Positions 15,624 through 24,462 of a stretch of 60,814 nucleotides of DNA are shown piece after piece; position 1 is the stretch's first letter; each line of letters begins with the position of its first letter. Position numbers and translations under genes: made by a program. This DNA comes from Variovorax sp. KK3 (GTDB lineage: Bacteria; Pseudomonadota; Gammaproteobacteria; Burkholderiales; Burkholderiaceae_C). The notes beneath the pieces are model-generated. The model was not told the DNA's origin. It saw only the letters and a program-made list of their open reading frames with translations, and ran no database searches. The stretch is taken from the NCBI RefSeq assembly GCF_001984055.1, contig NZ_LYVO01000040.1:1-60814 (forward strand), in the 5' to 3' direction.

Positions 15624-15881
15624 TCACCCTGCACCGGCCCGCCGCAGCCGGATCGGCCCGCCGCCGGCCATCGCGTCGACGACGACACCACCGCGCGTGA
15701 CCTTCAGCGCGCCCTCGTCCGACAGCGCCGCGGCCACGCGCCGGATCTCGGGCATCAGGGCGCGCCACGACTTCTCGTCTGCAGCCAGCGCCCGTGCGAC
15801 GTCGGAGGGGCAGATCGACGACGTCGGCGAACGCGCGTCGAGCAGCGTCCAGATCGTCCTGGCGATGGTGGCGTCGTTCAT
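15624..15881 (-). CDS. DUF3253 family small protein
   Basis: An 85-residue protein with the DUF3253 pattern: an N-terminal helix (ARTIWTLLDARSP), SSICPSDVARAL, then SWRALMPEIRRVAAALSDEG and GALKVTRGG. The predicted all-helical wing fold resembles a helix-turn-helix, but no function is established. The ATG at 15881 gives the family's usual length. It is transcribed in the same direction as the AraC regulator 43 bases upstream, and convergent with the VOC gene. Confidence 0.75.
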   Translation of the reverse strand: MNDATIARTIWTLLDARSPTSSICPSDVARALAADEKSWRALMPEIRRVAAALSDEGALKVTRGGVVVDAMAGGGPIRLRRAGAG

Positions 15882-15924
15882 GACGCCATTCTGTCGCGGT
15901 GCATCGGCAAGTGCGCCGGCAAGG

Positions 15925-16977
15925 TCAGTCGCGCAGTGCGCGCAACCAGGTGTCGAAGGCCGCATTCGCCTCGGGCCTGATGCCGATCGCGCCGACACCG
16001 CTGCGCATGCCCTTGCGCACGTCGCGAGGGCTGTAACCGTACTGGTCGCGAAACGCGCGGCTGAAATGCGTGGGACTGCGAAAACCATGGTCTTCGGCCA
16101 CGCGGCCGATGTGCACGCGCTTGTTCGGATCCGCGAGCAGCGAGTGGATGCGGGCCAGGCGTCGCTCCTTGATGTAGCGCGTCACGCCGTCCAGTGGCTC
16201 GAAGCAGCGATACACGGTGGTGCGCGACAGATTGAAGAAGGCGGCCAGGTCGTCCGCCGACAGGTCCGAGTTGTCGAGGTGCAGGTCGATGTACCGGCAC
16301 ATCTGGCGCAGCACGGTCGCCGCCACGGCGGGCCTCGCGCGGTCCATGTTGTGCGATGACGGTTGGAGTGCGGCAGCCAGCAGGCTCACCGTGGCCTGCG
16401 CCAGGCCGGGGGCTTCGGCGATGTTCAAGCCGTCGGACGCGCTGGCCATGGCGCGCAGATGAGAAGCCAGCATGCCGGCGGCGACGCCGCGCGGCACGGC
16501 GCCGTGCAGGTCCATGGCGCGCGGGAGCGCTTCGTCGAGCATCTCGCGCGGCACGATGAGCGCGATGCCCTTGCCGGCGTCGTAGTCCAGCGTGTCGGGG
16601 CGGGACATGTCCGAAATCAGCAGCTCGCCCGCTTGCTGAATCTGCCGCACGCCGTCGTGGTCGCAGCGCACGCAGCCGTCGAGCCTGAGCATCAGCCGGT
16701 AGTGGTCGAGCTGGTCCGAGCGCAATTGCCGGCTGGCCCGTGTCGATACATGGGCGTCGTATTCCAGCGCACCGACCACGACCTTGTCGTGCCGCCACCA
16801 GGTGCCGCGATAGCGGAAGTCCTGCGCCGCGGTCGATGGGGCGGAGCCCGGGCCGAAGTCGTACACGCCGCCGAGCCAGGAGCGCACCCAGTCGAGGCGC
16901 TGGGCGGCCGGGACGACCAGCGAATCCGTCGGCAGGGTCGGCAGCTGCCCGGCATGAAAGTCGTCTGGCTGTGCCAC
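15925..16977 (-). CDS. AraC-family transcriptional regulator
   Basis: A 350-residue regulator with an N-terminal cupin-like AraC-binding domain and a C-terminal double helix-turn-helix (LSADDLAAFFNLSRTTVYRC and VAEDHGFRSPTHFSRAFR, ending YGYSPRDVRKG). The GTG at 16977 is chosen because AGGAG lies 6 bases before it; the frame is open far upstream into the next gene, which is non-coding there. Regulated gene not evident; the VOC gene 104 bases upstream and the DUF3253 gene downstream are neighbours on the same strand. Confidence 0.88.
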   Translation of the reverse strand: MAQPDDFHAGQLPTLPTDSLVVPAAQRLDWVRSWLGGVYDFGPGSAPSTAAQDFRYRGTWWRHDKVVVGALEYDAHVSTRASRQLRSDQLDHYRLMLRLDGCVRCDHDGVRQIQQAGELLISDMSRPDTLDYDAGKGIALIVPREMLDEALPRAMDLHGAVPRGVAAGMLASHLRAMASASDGLNIAEAPGLAQATVSLLAAALQPSSHNMDRARPAVAATVLRQMCRYIDLHLDNSDLSADDLAAFFNLSRTTVYRCFEPLDGVTRYIKERRLARIHSLLADPNKRVHIGRVAEDHGFRSPTHFSRAFRDQYGYSPRDVRKGMRSGVGAIGIRPEANAAFDTWLRALRD

Positions 16978-17081
16978 GCCGCTCCTTTCCCGGTGCTCGG
17001 ATGAGACCGGGATTGTCCCTGGCGGGTTTTCGCCTGGCAAGGCGTCCATGCGGCCTATGGCGCCGCGCAGCGAGGCGTGCT

Positions 17082-17561
17082 TCAGCCCTTGCGCGCCGCC
17101 TCGATCGCGGCGACGTCGATCTTCTTCATCGTCATCATCGCGTCGAACACGCGCTTCGCCACCGCCGGATCGGCGTCGGTGTACGACTCGGTCAGGACCC
17201 GCGGCGTGATCTGCCACGACAGGCCCCACTTGTCCTTGCACCAGCCGCATTCGCTTTCCTGGCCGCCGTTGCCGACGATCGCGTTCCAGTAGCGGTCGGT
17301 CTCGGCCTGGTCGTCGGTGGCCACCTGGAACGAGAAGGCCTCGCTGTGCTTGAACGCGGGGCCGCCGTTGAGCCCGAGGCAGGGAATGCCCAGCACGGTG
17401 AACTCGACCGTCAGCACGTCGCCCTTCTTGCCCGAGGGGTAGTCGGTCGGTGCGTGGTGCACGGCTTTCACGGCGCTGTCGGGAAAGGTCTTGGCGTAGA
17501 ACTCCGCGGCTTCCTGCGCGGTGCCGTCGTACCAAAGGCAGATCGTGTTCTTGCTGATCAT
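17082..17561 (-). CDS. PhnB-like VOC-family protein
   Basis: A 159-residue protein of the PhnB/3-demethylubiquinone-methyltransferase-like VOC group. Typical signs are ICLWYDGTAQEAAEFYAKTF at the start, LGIPCLGLNGGPAF, CGWCKDKWGLSWQ and a C-terminal MTMKKIDVAAIEAA. Despite old annotation these are not proven methyltransferases. It is divergent from the flavin monooxygenase, with 143 bases between. Confidence 0.88.
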   Translation of the reverse strand: MISKNTICLWYDGTAQEAAEFYAKTFPDSAVKAVHHAPTDYPSGKKGDVLTVEFTVLGIPCLGLNGGPAFKHSEAFSFQVATDDQAETDRYWNAIVGNGGQESECGWCKDKWGLSWQITPRVLTESYTDADPAVAKRVFDAMMTMKKIDVAAIEAARKG

Positions 17562-17704
17562 GTGCGGTCTCCGGGTTGGTGAGGGGGATGACGAGTACAG
17601 GCAGTCGCGCCCATCATACGTATCGGCCATCTGCCGATGTGCGCCGTCTTGACATCGGCCGACTCGCCTCCGCACACTCGCCGATCGATTCGGAGGGGAT
17701 GGAC

Positions 17705-19222
17705 ATGGCGAGGCGGGTGGCGATCATCGGTGCGGGGCCGGGCGGGTTGGCCGCCGCGCGCTGGCTGCAGTCGGAGGGCTTCGAGCCCGAGCTGTTCGAG
17801 CAGACGGCGGGGCTCGGCGGGCAATGGAGCGGCGATGCGCGATGCAGCGGCGTCTGGCCGTCGATGCGCACCAACACGAGCCGCATGCTCACGCAGTTCA
17901 GCGATCTGCCGCATCTGCCGGGCCTGGCGCTGTATCCGTCCAACCAGGAGATCCGCGCCTATCTGCAGCGCTACGCCGACGCCTTCGGCCTGACGCCGCG
18001 CATCCGAACGAACACCAGCGTGCGAGAGATCGCCGCGGCCCCTGGCGGCTGGGCGGTGCGGCATGACGAGAACGACGAAGACATCTTCGAGAAGGTCGTG
18101 GTCGCGAGCGGCCGCTTCCACCGCGCCAGCATCCCCGACGTGCCCGGCCTCGCGGGCTTCACGGGCAGCGCCGGTGTGCTTCATACCCACCGGTACAAGA
18201 ACCCCGAGCTGTACCGAGGCAAGCGCGTGCTGGTGGCCGGATGCGCCATCAGCGCGCTCGAGATCGCGAGCGACCTCTGCATGCTCGGCGCGGCGCGCGT
18301 CGTGGTGTGCCATCGCCGGCAGCGCTACGTGCTGCCCAAGCTCAAGGCCGGCGTGCCGACGGACCACATCGTGTTCTCACGCTACCAGGCGCTGGCCGAA
18401 GAGCTGCTGCCGCGCGCCGAGTTCGGCGACTTGCTCGAGTCGCTCGTGATCGAGGCCAATGGCAGCCCCGAGCAGTACGGCGCGCCGAAGCCCGCCGCCG
18501 ACTTCTTCGCCGCCGGCCTCACGCTGAGCCAGCACTATCTGCCGCTGGTGGCCGAGGGACGCATCGACGTGCGGCCATGGTTCGACCGGGTCGATGGGCC
18601 ACAGGTCCGCTTCGTCGATGGCCGCGAGGAGAGCTTCGACGGCATCCTGTTCGGCACGGGCTTCGCGCTCGACCTGCCGTTCCTGAGCGAGCCGATCCGC
18701 CGCACGCTGAACCTCGGGGCACAGCGCATCGACCTGTTCCGCCACACCTTCCACCCGCGGCTGCCGGGGCTCGCCTTCATGGGCATGTGGGACCAGTCGG
18801 GGCCGTTCTTTCCGCCGCTGGAATTGCAGGCGCGGTGGATCGCCTACGCGTGGAGCGGTGCCGTGCCGTATCCGACAGATGAGGACATGGCACCGTCGCT
18901 GGCCGAATTCGACGCGCGCGGCGGCAGTGCGCCGAAGACCAAGATGAACCTGGTCGCGCTGACGTTCGCGCGTGCCGCGGGCGTGGAGCCCGATCCGCAG
19001 CGCTGGCCCATGCTTCGCCGCGCGTTGCTCTTCGGGCCGCTGCTGCCGCTGTCGTTCAGGCTGCAGGGCCGTGATGCATTGCCCGATGCGGCGGCCCGGT
19101 TGGCCGAGGAAGCGGCGGCCTTCGGTGGCACGCAGGCCGCCGAGTTCTCGGCCGCCGAACTGCAGAAGCTGAGGAAGCTACGACTGTCCGCAGCCGGCGT
19201 CGCCGAGAACGCTCAGACGTAG
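17705..19222 (+). CDS. Flavin-dependent monooxygenase (FMO-like)
   Basis: A 505-residue FAD/NADPH oxygenase. FAD binds GAGPGG (residues 8-13); the FMO-like segment reads FTGSAGVLHTHRY and a second Rossmann motif, VAGCAISALEIA, binds NADPH. The fourth position of that loop is Ala-Ile rather than GNS, so it is a divergent FMO. It would oxygenate a soft nucleophile or ketone. The ATG at 17705 is preferred over 17699 because GGAGG then lies 8 bases away. Its 3' end overlaps the lyase gene on the other strand by 10 bases. Confidence 0.85.
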   Translation: MARRVAIIGAGPGGLAAARWLQSEGFEPELFEQTAGLGGQWSGDARCSGVWPSMRTNTSRMLTQFSDLPHLPGLALYPSNQEIRAYLQRYADAFGLTPRIRTNTSVREIAAAPGGWAVRHDENDEDIFEKVVVASGRFHRASIPDVPGLAGFTGSAGVLHTHRYKNPELYRGKRVLVAGCAISALEIASDLCMLGAARVVVCHRRQRYVLPKLKAGVPTDHIVFSRYQALAEELLPRAEFGDLLESLVIEANGSPEQYGAPKPAADFFAAGLTLSQHYLPLVAEGRIDVRPWFDRVDGPQVRFVDGREESFDGILFGTGFALDLPFLSEPIRRTLNLGAQRIDLFRHTFHPRLPGLAFMGMWDQSGPFFPPLELQARWIAYAWSGAVPYPTDEDMAPSLAEFDARGGSAPKTKMNLVALTFARAAGVEPDPQRWPMLRRALLFGPLLPLSFRLQGRDALPDAAARLAEEAAAFGGTQAAEFSAAELQKLRKLRLSAAGVAENAQT

Positions 19223-20088
19223 CGGCGCTCGAGCGCGTCCCACTCCGGCTTGCCCACCAGCCGTTGCCGTTCGGCGAAGGGCGTCACCAGGGCCGGGTCT
19301 TCCTTCAGCTGCCGCGTGTCGCGCAGCACCGTCAGCGCCTTCTGCATGCCGGCCACGGCGCCCTGCAGCGCAGCGTTCGCATAGAGCACGATGCCGTAGC
19401 CCAGCCCGCCCAGGTCTTCGGCGCTGAAGATCGGCGTCTTGCCGCCGATCACCATGTTCATCAACTGCGGCGGTCCCAGGCGCTTCGGCAGCGCGCGAAT
19501 CTCCTCTTCGGTGGTCACCGCCTCGACGAAGAGGATGTCGGCGCCGGCCTCGGCGAACTTCTGCGCGCGCTCGATCGCCGCCTCGAAGCCGTGCACGGCA
19601 CAAGCGTCGGTGCGCGCCAGGATCAACAGGCCCGCGTCCTGCCGCGCATCGGCCGCCGCCTTGATCTTGTTCACGGCTTCTTCGGTCGACACCACGTCCT
19701 TGCCGCTGAAGTGGCCGCATCGCTTGGGCGCGACCTGGTCCTCGAACTGGATGCAGTCGGCGCCGGCGCGCTCCAGCGTTCGCACGGTGTGGCGCACGTT
19801 GAGCGCGTTGCCGAAGCCGGTGTCGGCGTCGACGATGAGCGGCAGCTCGACCGCGTCGCGGATGCGCGCGGTGTGGTCGGCGATCTCGGCGAGGCCCATG
19901 AAGCCCTGGTCCGGCATGCCGAACCACATGTTGGTGACGCCGGCGCCGGTGACGTAGAGGGCCTCGTAGCCCAGGTCTTCGATCACGCGGGCCGACAGCG
20001 CGTTGAAGGCGCCGGGGACGATCACGCCGCGGCGTGCGTCGACCAGCGCGCGAAGCCGTTGCTTGGTGTTGCCGATGTCGTGGCTCAT
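19213..20088 (-). CDS. Isocitrate lyase/PEP mutase family C-C lyase
   Basis: A 291-residue TIM-barrel enzyme of the PEPM/ICL group. Metal-binding DADTGFGN and active-site loop EDQVAPKRCGH (Cys of the KxCGH motif present) point to a lyase such as methylisocitrate lyase, dimethylmalate lyase or an oxaloacetate-type decarboxylase, not PEP mutase. It would split a 2-hydroxy (methyl)dicarboxylate or tricarboxylate into pyruvate plus a dicarboxylate. It is second in an operon with a Bug receptor, 10 bases downstream, transcribed from the sigma-54 promoter at 21133-21148. The PrpR-like regulator next door normally senses methylcitrate, which fits this enzyme family. Confidence 0.9.
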   Translation of the reverse strand: MSHDIGNTKQRLRALVDARRGVIVPGAFNALSARVIEDLGYEALYVTGAGVTNMWFGMPDQGFMGLAEIADHTARIRDAVELPLIVDADTGFGNALNVRHTVRTLERAGADCIQFEDQVAPKRCGHFSGKDVVSTEEAVNKIKAAADARQDAGLLILARTDACAVHGFEAAIERAQKFAEAGADILFVEAVTTEEEIRALPKRLGPPQLMNMVIGGKTPIFSAEDLGGLGYGIVLYANAALQGAVAGMQKALTVLRDTRQLKEDPALVTPFAERQRLVGKPEWDALERRYV

Positions 20089-20098
20089 GGGGTGGTGC

Positions 20099-21076
20099 TC
20101 ACTTTTCCTGCATTTGCGCGGCCTTGACGATCTCGCCCAGCCGCTTGCGTTCGGCATCGACGAACTTCACGAACTCGGGGCGCGTGCCGCCGATGGGCTC
20201 GATGCCGACGTCCTTGAGCTTCTTCGCGGCGGCGGGATCGCGCATGGCCTTGTCGACCGCGGCGGCCACCTTGTCCATGATGTCGTCGGGCGTGCCGCGC
20301 GGTGCGTGCAGGCCGGCCCAATGCGCGATCTGCAGGTCGGGAAAGCCTTGCTCTACGGCGGTCGACAACTGCGGGTAGGCCGAGATGCGCTTGGTCCAGG
20401 TCGTGGCCAGCGGCTTGAACTTGCCGTCTTTCTTGATGTGGGGCAGGGCGATGATGCTGGCCTCGGAAGTGCCTTCGACCTGACCGCCCAGCACGGCGGT
20501 GGTGCTTTCCGATCCGCTCTTGTAAGGCACCGGCTGCAGCTTGGCGCCGTACTTCACGTTGAGCATCTCGGCGACGAAGTGCGGCGTGCTGCCGGTGCCG
20601 GCGGTCGCGAAGTTGAAGCCCTGGCCCTTCTTGGACGCCTCGACGAAGTCGCGCAGGTTGTTGTACGGCGCCGACTTCGGCACCACCACCACCGAAGGCG
20701 CCAGGCCGATCATGGCCACGGGCACCAGGTCGTCGTCCTTGAAGGGGAGCGACTTCTTGATCATGCTGTTCGAGATCACGCCCGCGGCGCTGATCAGGAA
20801 GGTGTAGCCGTCCGGCGCGCTCTTGGCCACCAGGTCGGCGCCCAGCGAGCCGCCCGCGCCGGGCTTGTTGTCGATGATCACGGGCTGGCCCAGCACCTTG
20901 CCCGCGCCCTCGGCGGCCGCACGTGCCATCAGGTCGTTGGCGCCGCCGGCCGAGAAGGGCACGATGAAGCGGATGGTCTTGGTCGGCCAGGCCTGGGCGT
21001 TGGCGCTGTCGGGCAGCACGAAGCCCAGGGTGGCGGCCGCGGCGCAGGCCACGGTGGTGAAGCGTTGGAATGTCAT
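20099..21076 (-). CDS. Bug/TctC-type periplasmic receptor (sigma-54 operon)
   Basis: A 325-residue receptor: signal peptide ending near DSANAQAWP, IRFIVPFSAGGANDLM, VIIDNKPGAGG, APDGYTFLI and VPYKSGSE. The ATG at 21076 has AAGGAGACC at ideal spacing. First gene of the receptor-lyase operon; the start is about 46 bases downstream of the predicted sigma-54 start site. Ligand probably a di- or tricarboxylate, as the partner enzyme belongs to the methylisocitrate lyase family. Confidence 0.93.
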   Translation of the reverse strand: MTFQRFTTVACAAAATLGFVLPDSANAQAWPTKTIRFIVPFSAGGANDLMARAAAEGAGKVLGQPVIIDNKPGAGGSLGADLVAKSAPDGYTFLISAAGVISNSMIKKSLPFKDDDLVPVAMIGLAPSVVVVPKSAPYNNLRDFVEASKKGQGFNFATAGTGSTPHFVAEMLNVKYGAKLQPVPYKSGSESTTAVLGGQVEGTSEASIIALPHIKKDGKFKPLATTWTKRISAYPQLSTAVEQGFPDLQIAHWAGLHAPRGTPDDIMDKVAAAVDKAMRDPAAAKKLKDVGIEPIGGTRPEFVKFVDAERKRLGEIVKAAQMQEK

Positions 21077-21132
21077 CAGGTCTCCTTGGATGAATGAACG
21101 GCATCGCCGTCGAGGGTCACGCTTGCCTTGAG

Positions 21133-21148
21133 CGCAAACGCCGTGCCA
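21133..21148 (-). promoter_or_regulatory. Sigma-54 (RpoN) promoter, near consensus
   Basis: On the minus strand the sequence reads TGGCACGGCGTTTGCG: the -24 TGGCAC and -12 TTGC elements with the required 5-base spacing. It faces the Bug receptor/lyase operon, with a start site expected near 21122. A sigma-54 activator gene lies on the other side, and repeats at 21234-21260 lie about 100 bases upstream, where enhancer sites belong. Confidence 0.82.
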
Positions 21149-21233
21149 AACGAGGCAGGCCCGTTGCTGCAGCCGCAAGTCATTGATTTCAAAGGGAGCC
21201 GCGCGGATGGCGCGCCAACAAGTTCGCCCGGGT

Positions 21234-21260
21234 GTTTCATTCACGTTTCAATAATGAGAC
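21234..21260. promoter_or_regulatory. Probable enhancer (UAS) repeats for the sigma-54 activator
   Basis: Two direct copies of GTTTCA(T/A)T (21234-21241 and 21245-21252, 11 bases apart) plus an inverted AATGAGAC (21253-21260). The last two form an imperfect palindrome GTTTCA-ATAA-TGAGAC. The block lies about 90-110 bases upstream of the -24 element and just before the regulator's ATG at 21277, so it could also mediate autoregulation. Confidence 0.6.
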
Positions 21261-21276
21261 AATCAGCGCCGCTGAA

Positions 21277-23235
21277 ATGAATCGAATCGCACCGCCCGAC
21301 GTTCCCGCCGCCCGACCGCCCCGCATCGTCGCGGTCGCCCGCCATCGCCTGGGCCGCGTGCTGGCCCGCGTGGTCCCCGAAATCGCGTCGCAGGCCCAGG
21401 TCGAGCTGGTGGGCCATGCCTTCGACGAAGCCGTCGCGGCCGTGCGCGCGCTGGATGCCAGGTCGCCGGTCGACGCGGTGGTGGCCGCGGGCGCCAGCGG
21501 CGAATGGTTGCGGCAGCACCTGGACATTCCGGTCGCGATGGTCGAGGTGCGCGGCTTCGACCTGATGCGCGCACTGGCCGCCGCCCGCGCCATCTCTCCG
21601 AACGTGGGCCTCGTGTCCTTCGACGGCCCGTCGGAGCACCTGGCGCAGCTCGATGCGCTGTTCGGCATGGGCATCGCGCAGTTCAGCTACAGCGGCCCGG
21701 AGGACGCGCCCGCCTGCGTCGAGGCCCTGCGCCGCGCGGGCATCGAAGCCGTGGTGGCGCCCGGCCTCGTGTCGGACCTGGCCGAGCAGGCCGGCATCGC
21801 GAGCGTGCTGATGTATTCGGACGAAGCCGTGCGGCAGGCGCTGCAGGACGCGGTGCACCTGGCGCGCGTCGGCCGTGCCGAGCGGGCGCGGCACGAACGG
21901 CTCGGCACCATCCTCGGCCAGCTGCAGGATGGCGTCGTCGCCGTCGACCTGCGGCAGCGCATCGAAGCCATCAACGCGACCATGGCCGAACTGCTGGGCG
22001 CGTCGGGGGCCGAACTCACCGGCCGCACGCTCGGCGAGGTGGCGCCGGTGCTGGACCTCGGCGCCACGCTGCTGCTGCGCGAGGCACCGGCCGAAGAGGT
22101 GCTGCAGATCGGCGCGCGAACGCTGGTGGTGCGGCGCGCGCCGATCATCGAAGGCGGCGAGGTCACCGGCGCGCTGCTGGTGTGCCGCGACCCGGCCGTC
22201 ATCCAGCGCGCCGACCGCCATTTGCGCGCGAACCAGCGGCCGCTCGGCGCGCCGGCGCGCTACCGCATCGAGGCCTTCGCCGGCGACAGCGCCGCGGCGC
22301 AGCGCGTGCGCGAACTGGCGGCGCAATGCGCGGCCAGCGATGCCACCGTGCTCGTCACCGGCGAGAGCGGCACCGGCAAGGAACTCGTGGCGCAGGGCAT
22401 CCACACGGCCAGCCGGCGCGCGACGCAGCCCTTCCTGGCCGTCAACTGCGCGGCACTCGGCGAGAGCCTGCTCGAAAGCGAACTCTTCGGCTACGAGGAA
22501 GGCGCCTTCACCGGCGCGCGGCGCGGCGGCAAGACCGGCCTGGTCGAGGCGGCCCACACCGGCACGCTGTTCCTGGACGAGATCGGCGACATGCCGCTGG
22601 CCCTGCAGACGCGGCTGCTTCGGGTGCTGCAGGAGCGCGAGGTGCTGCGCCTGGGCGCCACCGCCGCGGTGCCGGTGGACCTGCGCGTCATCGCCGCCAC
22701 GCATGCCGACCTGGCCGCCCAGGTCGAGCGCGGCCTGTTCCGGCGCGACCTGTACTACCGCCTGGCCGTGCTGCGCATCGACACGCCGCCCTTGCGCGAG
22801 CGCGGCACCGACATCGCCGCACTGGCCACGTCCCTGATGAAGCGCCGTGCCGCTGCATCCGGCGTGCGCCCGGCCCACGCCGCGGCCGCGCTCGACGCCT
22901 TGCTCGCGCTCGCCGAAGGCTACGCCTGGCCGGGCAACGTGCGCGAACTCGAGAACATGGTCGAGCGCCTGCTGGCCTGCCATGCCTTCATCGCGCCGGC
23001 CGGCAAGCTCGACCGCGCGCGGCTGGTCGAGGTCTTCCCCGAGTGCGCGCAGGCGCGGCCGGCGCCCGTGCGTGCCGCGCTGCTCAAAGGCGCGGCGCGC
23101 GCTGCCGAGCTGCGGCGCGTGCGCGAGGTGCTGCAGTCGGTCAACGGCGATCAGCGGCAGGCCTGCGCGATCCTGGGGATCAGCCGGGCGACGCTGTGGC
23201 GGCGGTTGCGGGACGAATCATCAGCAGGGCCGTGA
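21277..23235 (+). CDS. PrpR-like sigma-54-dependent transcriptional activator
   Basis: A 652-residue enhancer-binding protein: PrpR_N sensor domain (about 15-190), a PAS-like linker (about 210-310), the AAA+ sigma-54 domain with Walker A GESGTGKE (362-369) and the sigma-54-contact loop GAFTGA (409-414), and a C-terminal Fis-type helix-turn-helix (ACAILGISRATLWRRL). PrpR sensors usually bind 2-methylcitrate or related acids. The regulator is divergent from the receptor-lyase operon that carries a sigma-54 promoter, so that operon is its probable target. The ATG at 21277 starts just before the sensor domain; upstream in-frame GTG/ATG codons would run into the repeats. Confidence 0.92.
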   Translation: MNRIAPPDVPAARPPRIVAVARHRLGRVLARVVPEIASQAQVELVGHAFDEAVAAVRALDARSPVDAVVAAGASGEWLRQHLDIPVAMVEVRGFDLMRALAAARAISPNVGLVSFDGPSEHLAQLDALFGMGIAQFSYSGPEDAPACVEALRRAGIEAVVAPGLVSDLAEQAGIASVLMYSDEAVRQALQDAVHLARVGRAERARHERLGTILGQLQDGVVAVDLRQRIEAINATMAELLGASGAELTGRTLGEVAPVLDLGATLLLREAPAEEVLQIGARTLVVRRAPIIEGGEVTGALLVCRDPAVIQRADRHLRANQRPLGAPARYRIEAFAGDSAAAQRVRELAAQCAASDATVLVTGESGTGKELVAQGIHTASRRATQPFLAVNCAALGESLLESELFGYEEGAFTGARRGGKTGLVEAAHTGTLFLDEIGDMPLALQTRLLRVLQEREVLRLGATAAVPVDLRVIAATHADLAAQVERGLFRRDLYYRLAVLRIDTPPLRERGTDIAALATSLMKRRAAASGVRPAHAAAALDALLALAEGYAWPGNVRELENMVERLLACHAFIAPAGKLDRARLVEVFPECAQARPAPVRAALLKGAARAAELRRVREVLQSVNGDQRQACAILGISRATLWRRLRDESSAGP

Positions 23236-24462
23236 GGCAACACGACTGGCCTCGCTGGGCTTCACCCCATCCACATCGACATCGACAGCGACATCGACGC
23301 GTCCACGCAACTGCCTGACATTGCAGGCGCCGCTCAAGGCCATGGCCACCTCGAGTTCCGCAGACAGGATGCCCAGTGCGTGGTGCACGCCGGCCTCGCC
23401 GGCTGCAGCCAGGCCGTACAGGGCGGGGCGACCGATCTGGACGGCATCGGCGCCCAAGGCCAGGGCCTTGGCGATGTCGGCGCCGTGCCGGAAGCCGCTG
23501 TCGATCAGCACCGTCATGCGTCCGTCCGCGGCCTCGGCGATGCGGGGGAGCTGTTCGATGGTGGACCCGGTTCCGTCCAGTTGCCGACCGCCGTGGTTCG
23601 ACACCACGACGCCGTCGATGCCGGCCGCCAGCCCCATCCGGACGTGCGCTGGCTCCGACACCCCTTTCAGGACCAGCTTGCCTGGCCAGCACGAACGCAG
23701 CCAGTCGAGGTCGCGCCAGGTGAAGGCATCGCTGATCTGGCGCTGCACGACCTCGGTGATGGTGCTGCCGGGCTCGATGCGGCCGACGACTTCGGCGAAG
23801 AGCTGCAGCGTCGGTGATCCGGTGTGCAGCATCTGCATCGCCCAGCCCGGCCGCAGGGCGGTGTCGATGAGCTTCCGGCCACTCCATCGGAAGGGCAGGG
23901 TGAAACCATTCCGCACGTCGCGGTTGCGCCGGCCTGTCACGGCGGTGTCGACGGTCAGCTGGAGCACCTGGAAGCCTGCAGCGTGGACACGTTCGAGCAG
24001 TGCCTGCGCCAGGCCACGATCCCGCAGCATGTAGAGCTGGAACCATCGCAGGGGCCCGGCTTCTGCAACCAGCGTTGCGAGCTTCACCGTGGCAGCGGTG
24101 CTCATGACGAAGGGAACGTTCGCTGCCTTCGCCGCGCGGGCGAGGCAAAGGTCACCCTCCGCCCAGTACGCGCCGTTCATGCCCGTCGGGCCGATGACCA
24201 AGGGCATCGCCACGGGTTGGCCGAACAGCGAGGTCTCGAGCGTCCTGGCCGACAAGTCGACGAGGATCTCGGGCCGAAGCAGGAAGCGTTCGAACGCACT
24301 GCGATTGCGGCGTGCCGTCGACTCCGCGCCCGACGCGCCGTCGATGTAGTCGAAGACCATCCGCGGAAGCTTGCGACGCGCGAGCGTGCGCAGGTCGTCG
24401 ATGCTGGCCGCGCGGGCCAGCGCACCGTGCCGGGCCACCTCAATCCGCCCGCAGCTTCGCAC
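23221..24462 (-). CDS. FMN-dependent 2-hydroxy-acid dehydrogenase (LldD/MdlB family)
   Basis: About 413 residues; a TIM-barrel flavoprotein. FDYIDGASGAE, PTGMNGAYW, LQLTVDTAV, the catalytic VSNHGGRQLDG (His and Arg) and GADAVQIGRP are all present. It would oxidise an L-2-hydroxy acid such as lactate or mandelate to the 2-oxo acid and pass electrons to the membrane. The start is uncertain: GTG 24462 overlaps the Bug stop at 24440; GTG 24438 is an alternative. The C-terminus has a Val-Asp repeat (VDVAVDVDVDG) from hexamer-like DNA. Last gene of the ECH-CaiB-Bug operon; its end overlaps the sigma-54 regulator by 15 bases. Confidence 0.88.
   Translation of the reverse strand: MRSCGRIEVARHGALARAASIDDLRTLARRKLPRMVFDYIDGASGAESTARRNRSAFERFLLRPEILVDLSARTLETSLFGQPVAMPLVIGPTGMNGAYWAEGDLCLARAAKAANVPFVMSTAATVKLATLVAEAGPLRWFQLYMLRDRGLAQALLERVHAAGFQVLQLTVDTAVTGRRNRDVRNGFTLPFRWSGRKLIDTALRPGWAMQMLHTGSPTLQLFAEVVGRIEPGSTITEVVQRQISDAFTWRDLDWLRSCWPGKLVLKGVSEPAHVRMGLAAGIDGVVVSNHGGRQLDGTGSTIEQLPRIAEAADGRMTVLIDSGFRHGADIAKALALGADAVQIGRPALYGLAAAGEAGVHHALGILSAELEVAMALSGACNVRQLRGRVDVAVDVDVDGVKPSEASRVASRPC

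Noticed and set aside
21077..21276. Full propionate (prpBCD) locus around the PrpR-like regulator
   Set aside because: Only a lyase-family gene and a receptor are adjacent; methylcitrate synthase is absent, and the MmgE/PrpD gene is 32 kb away in another unit.
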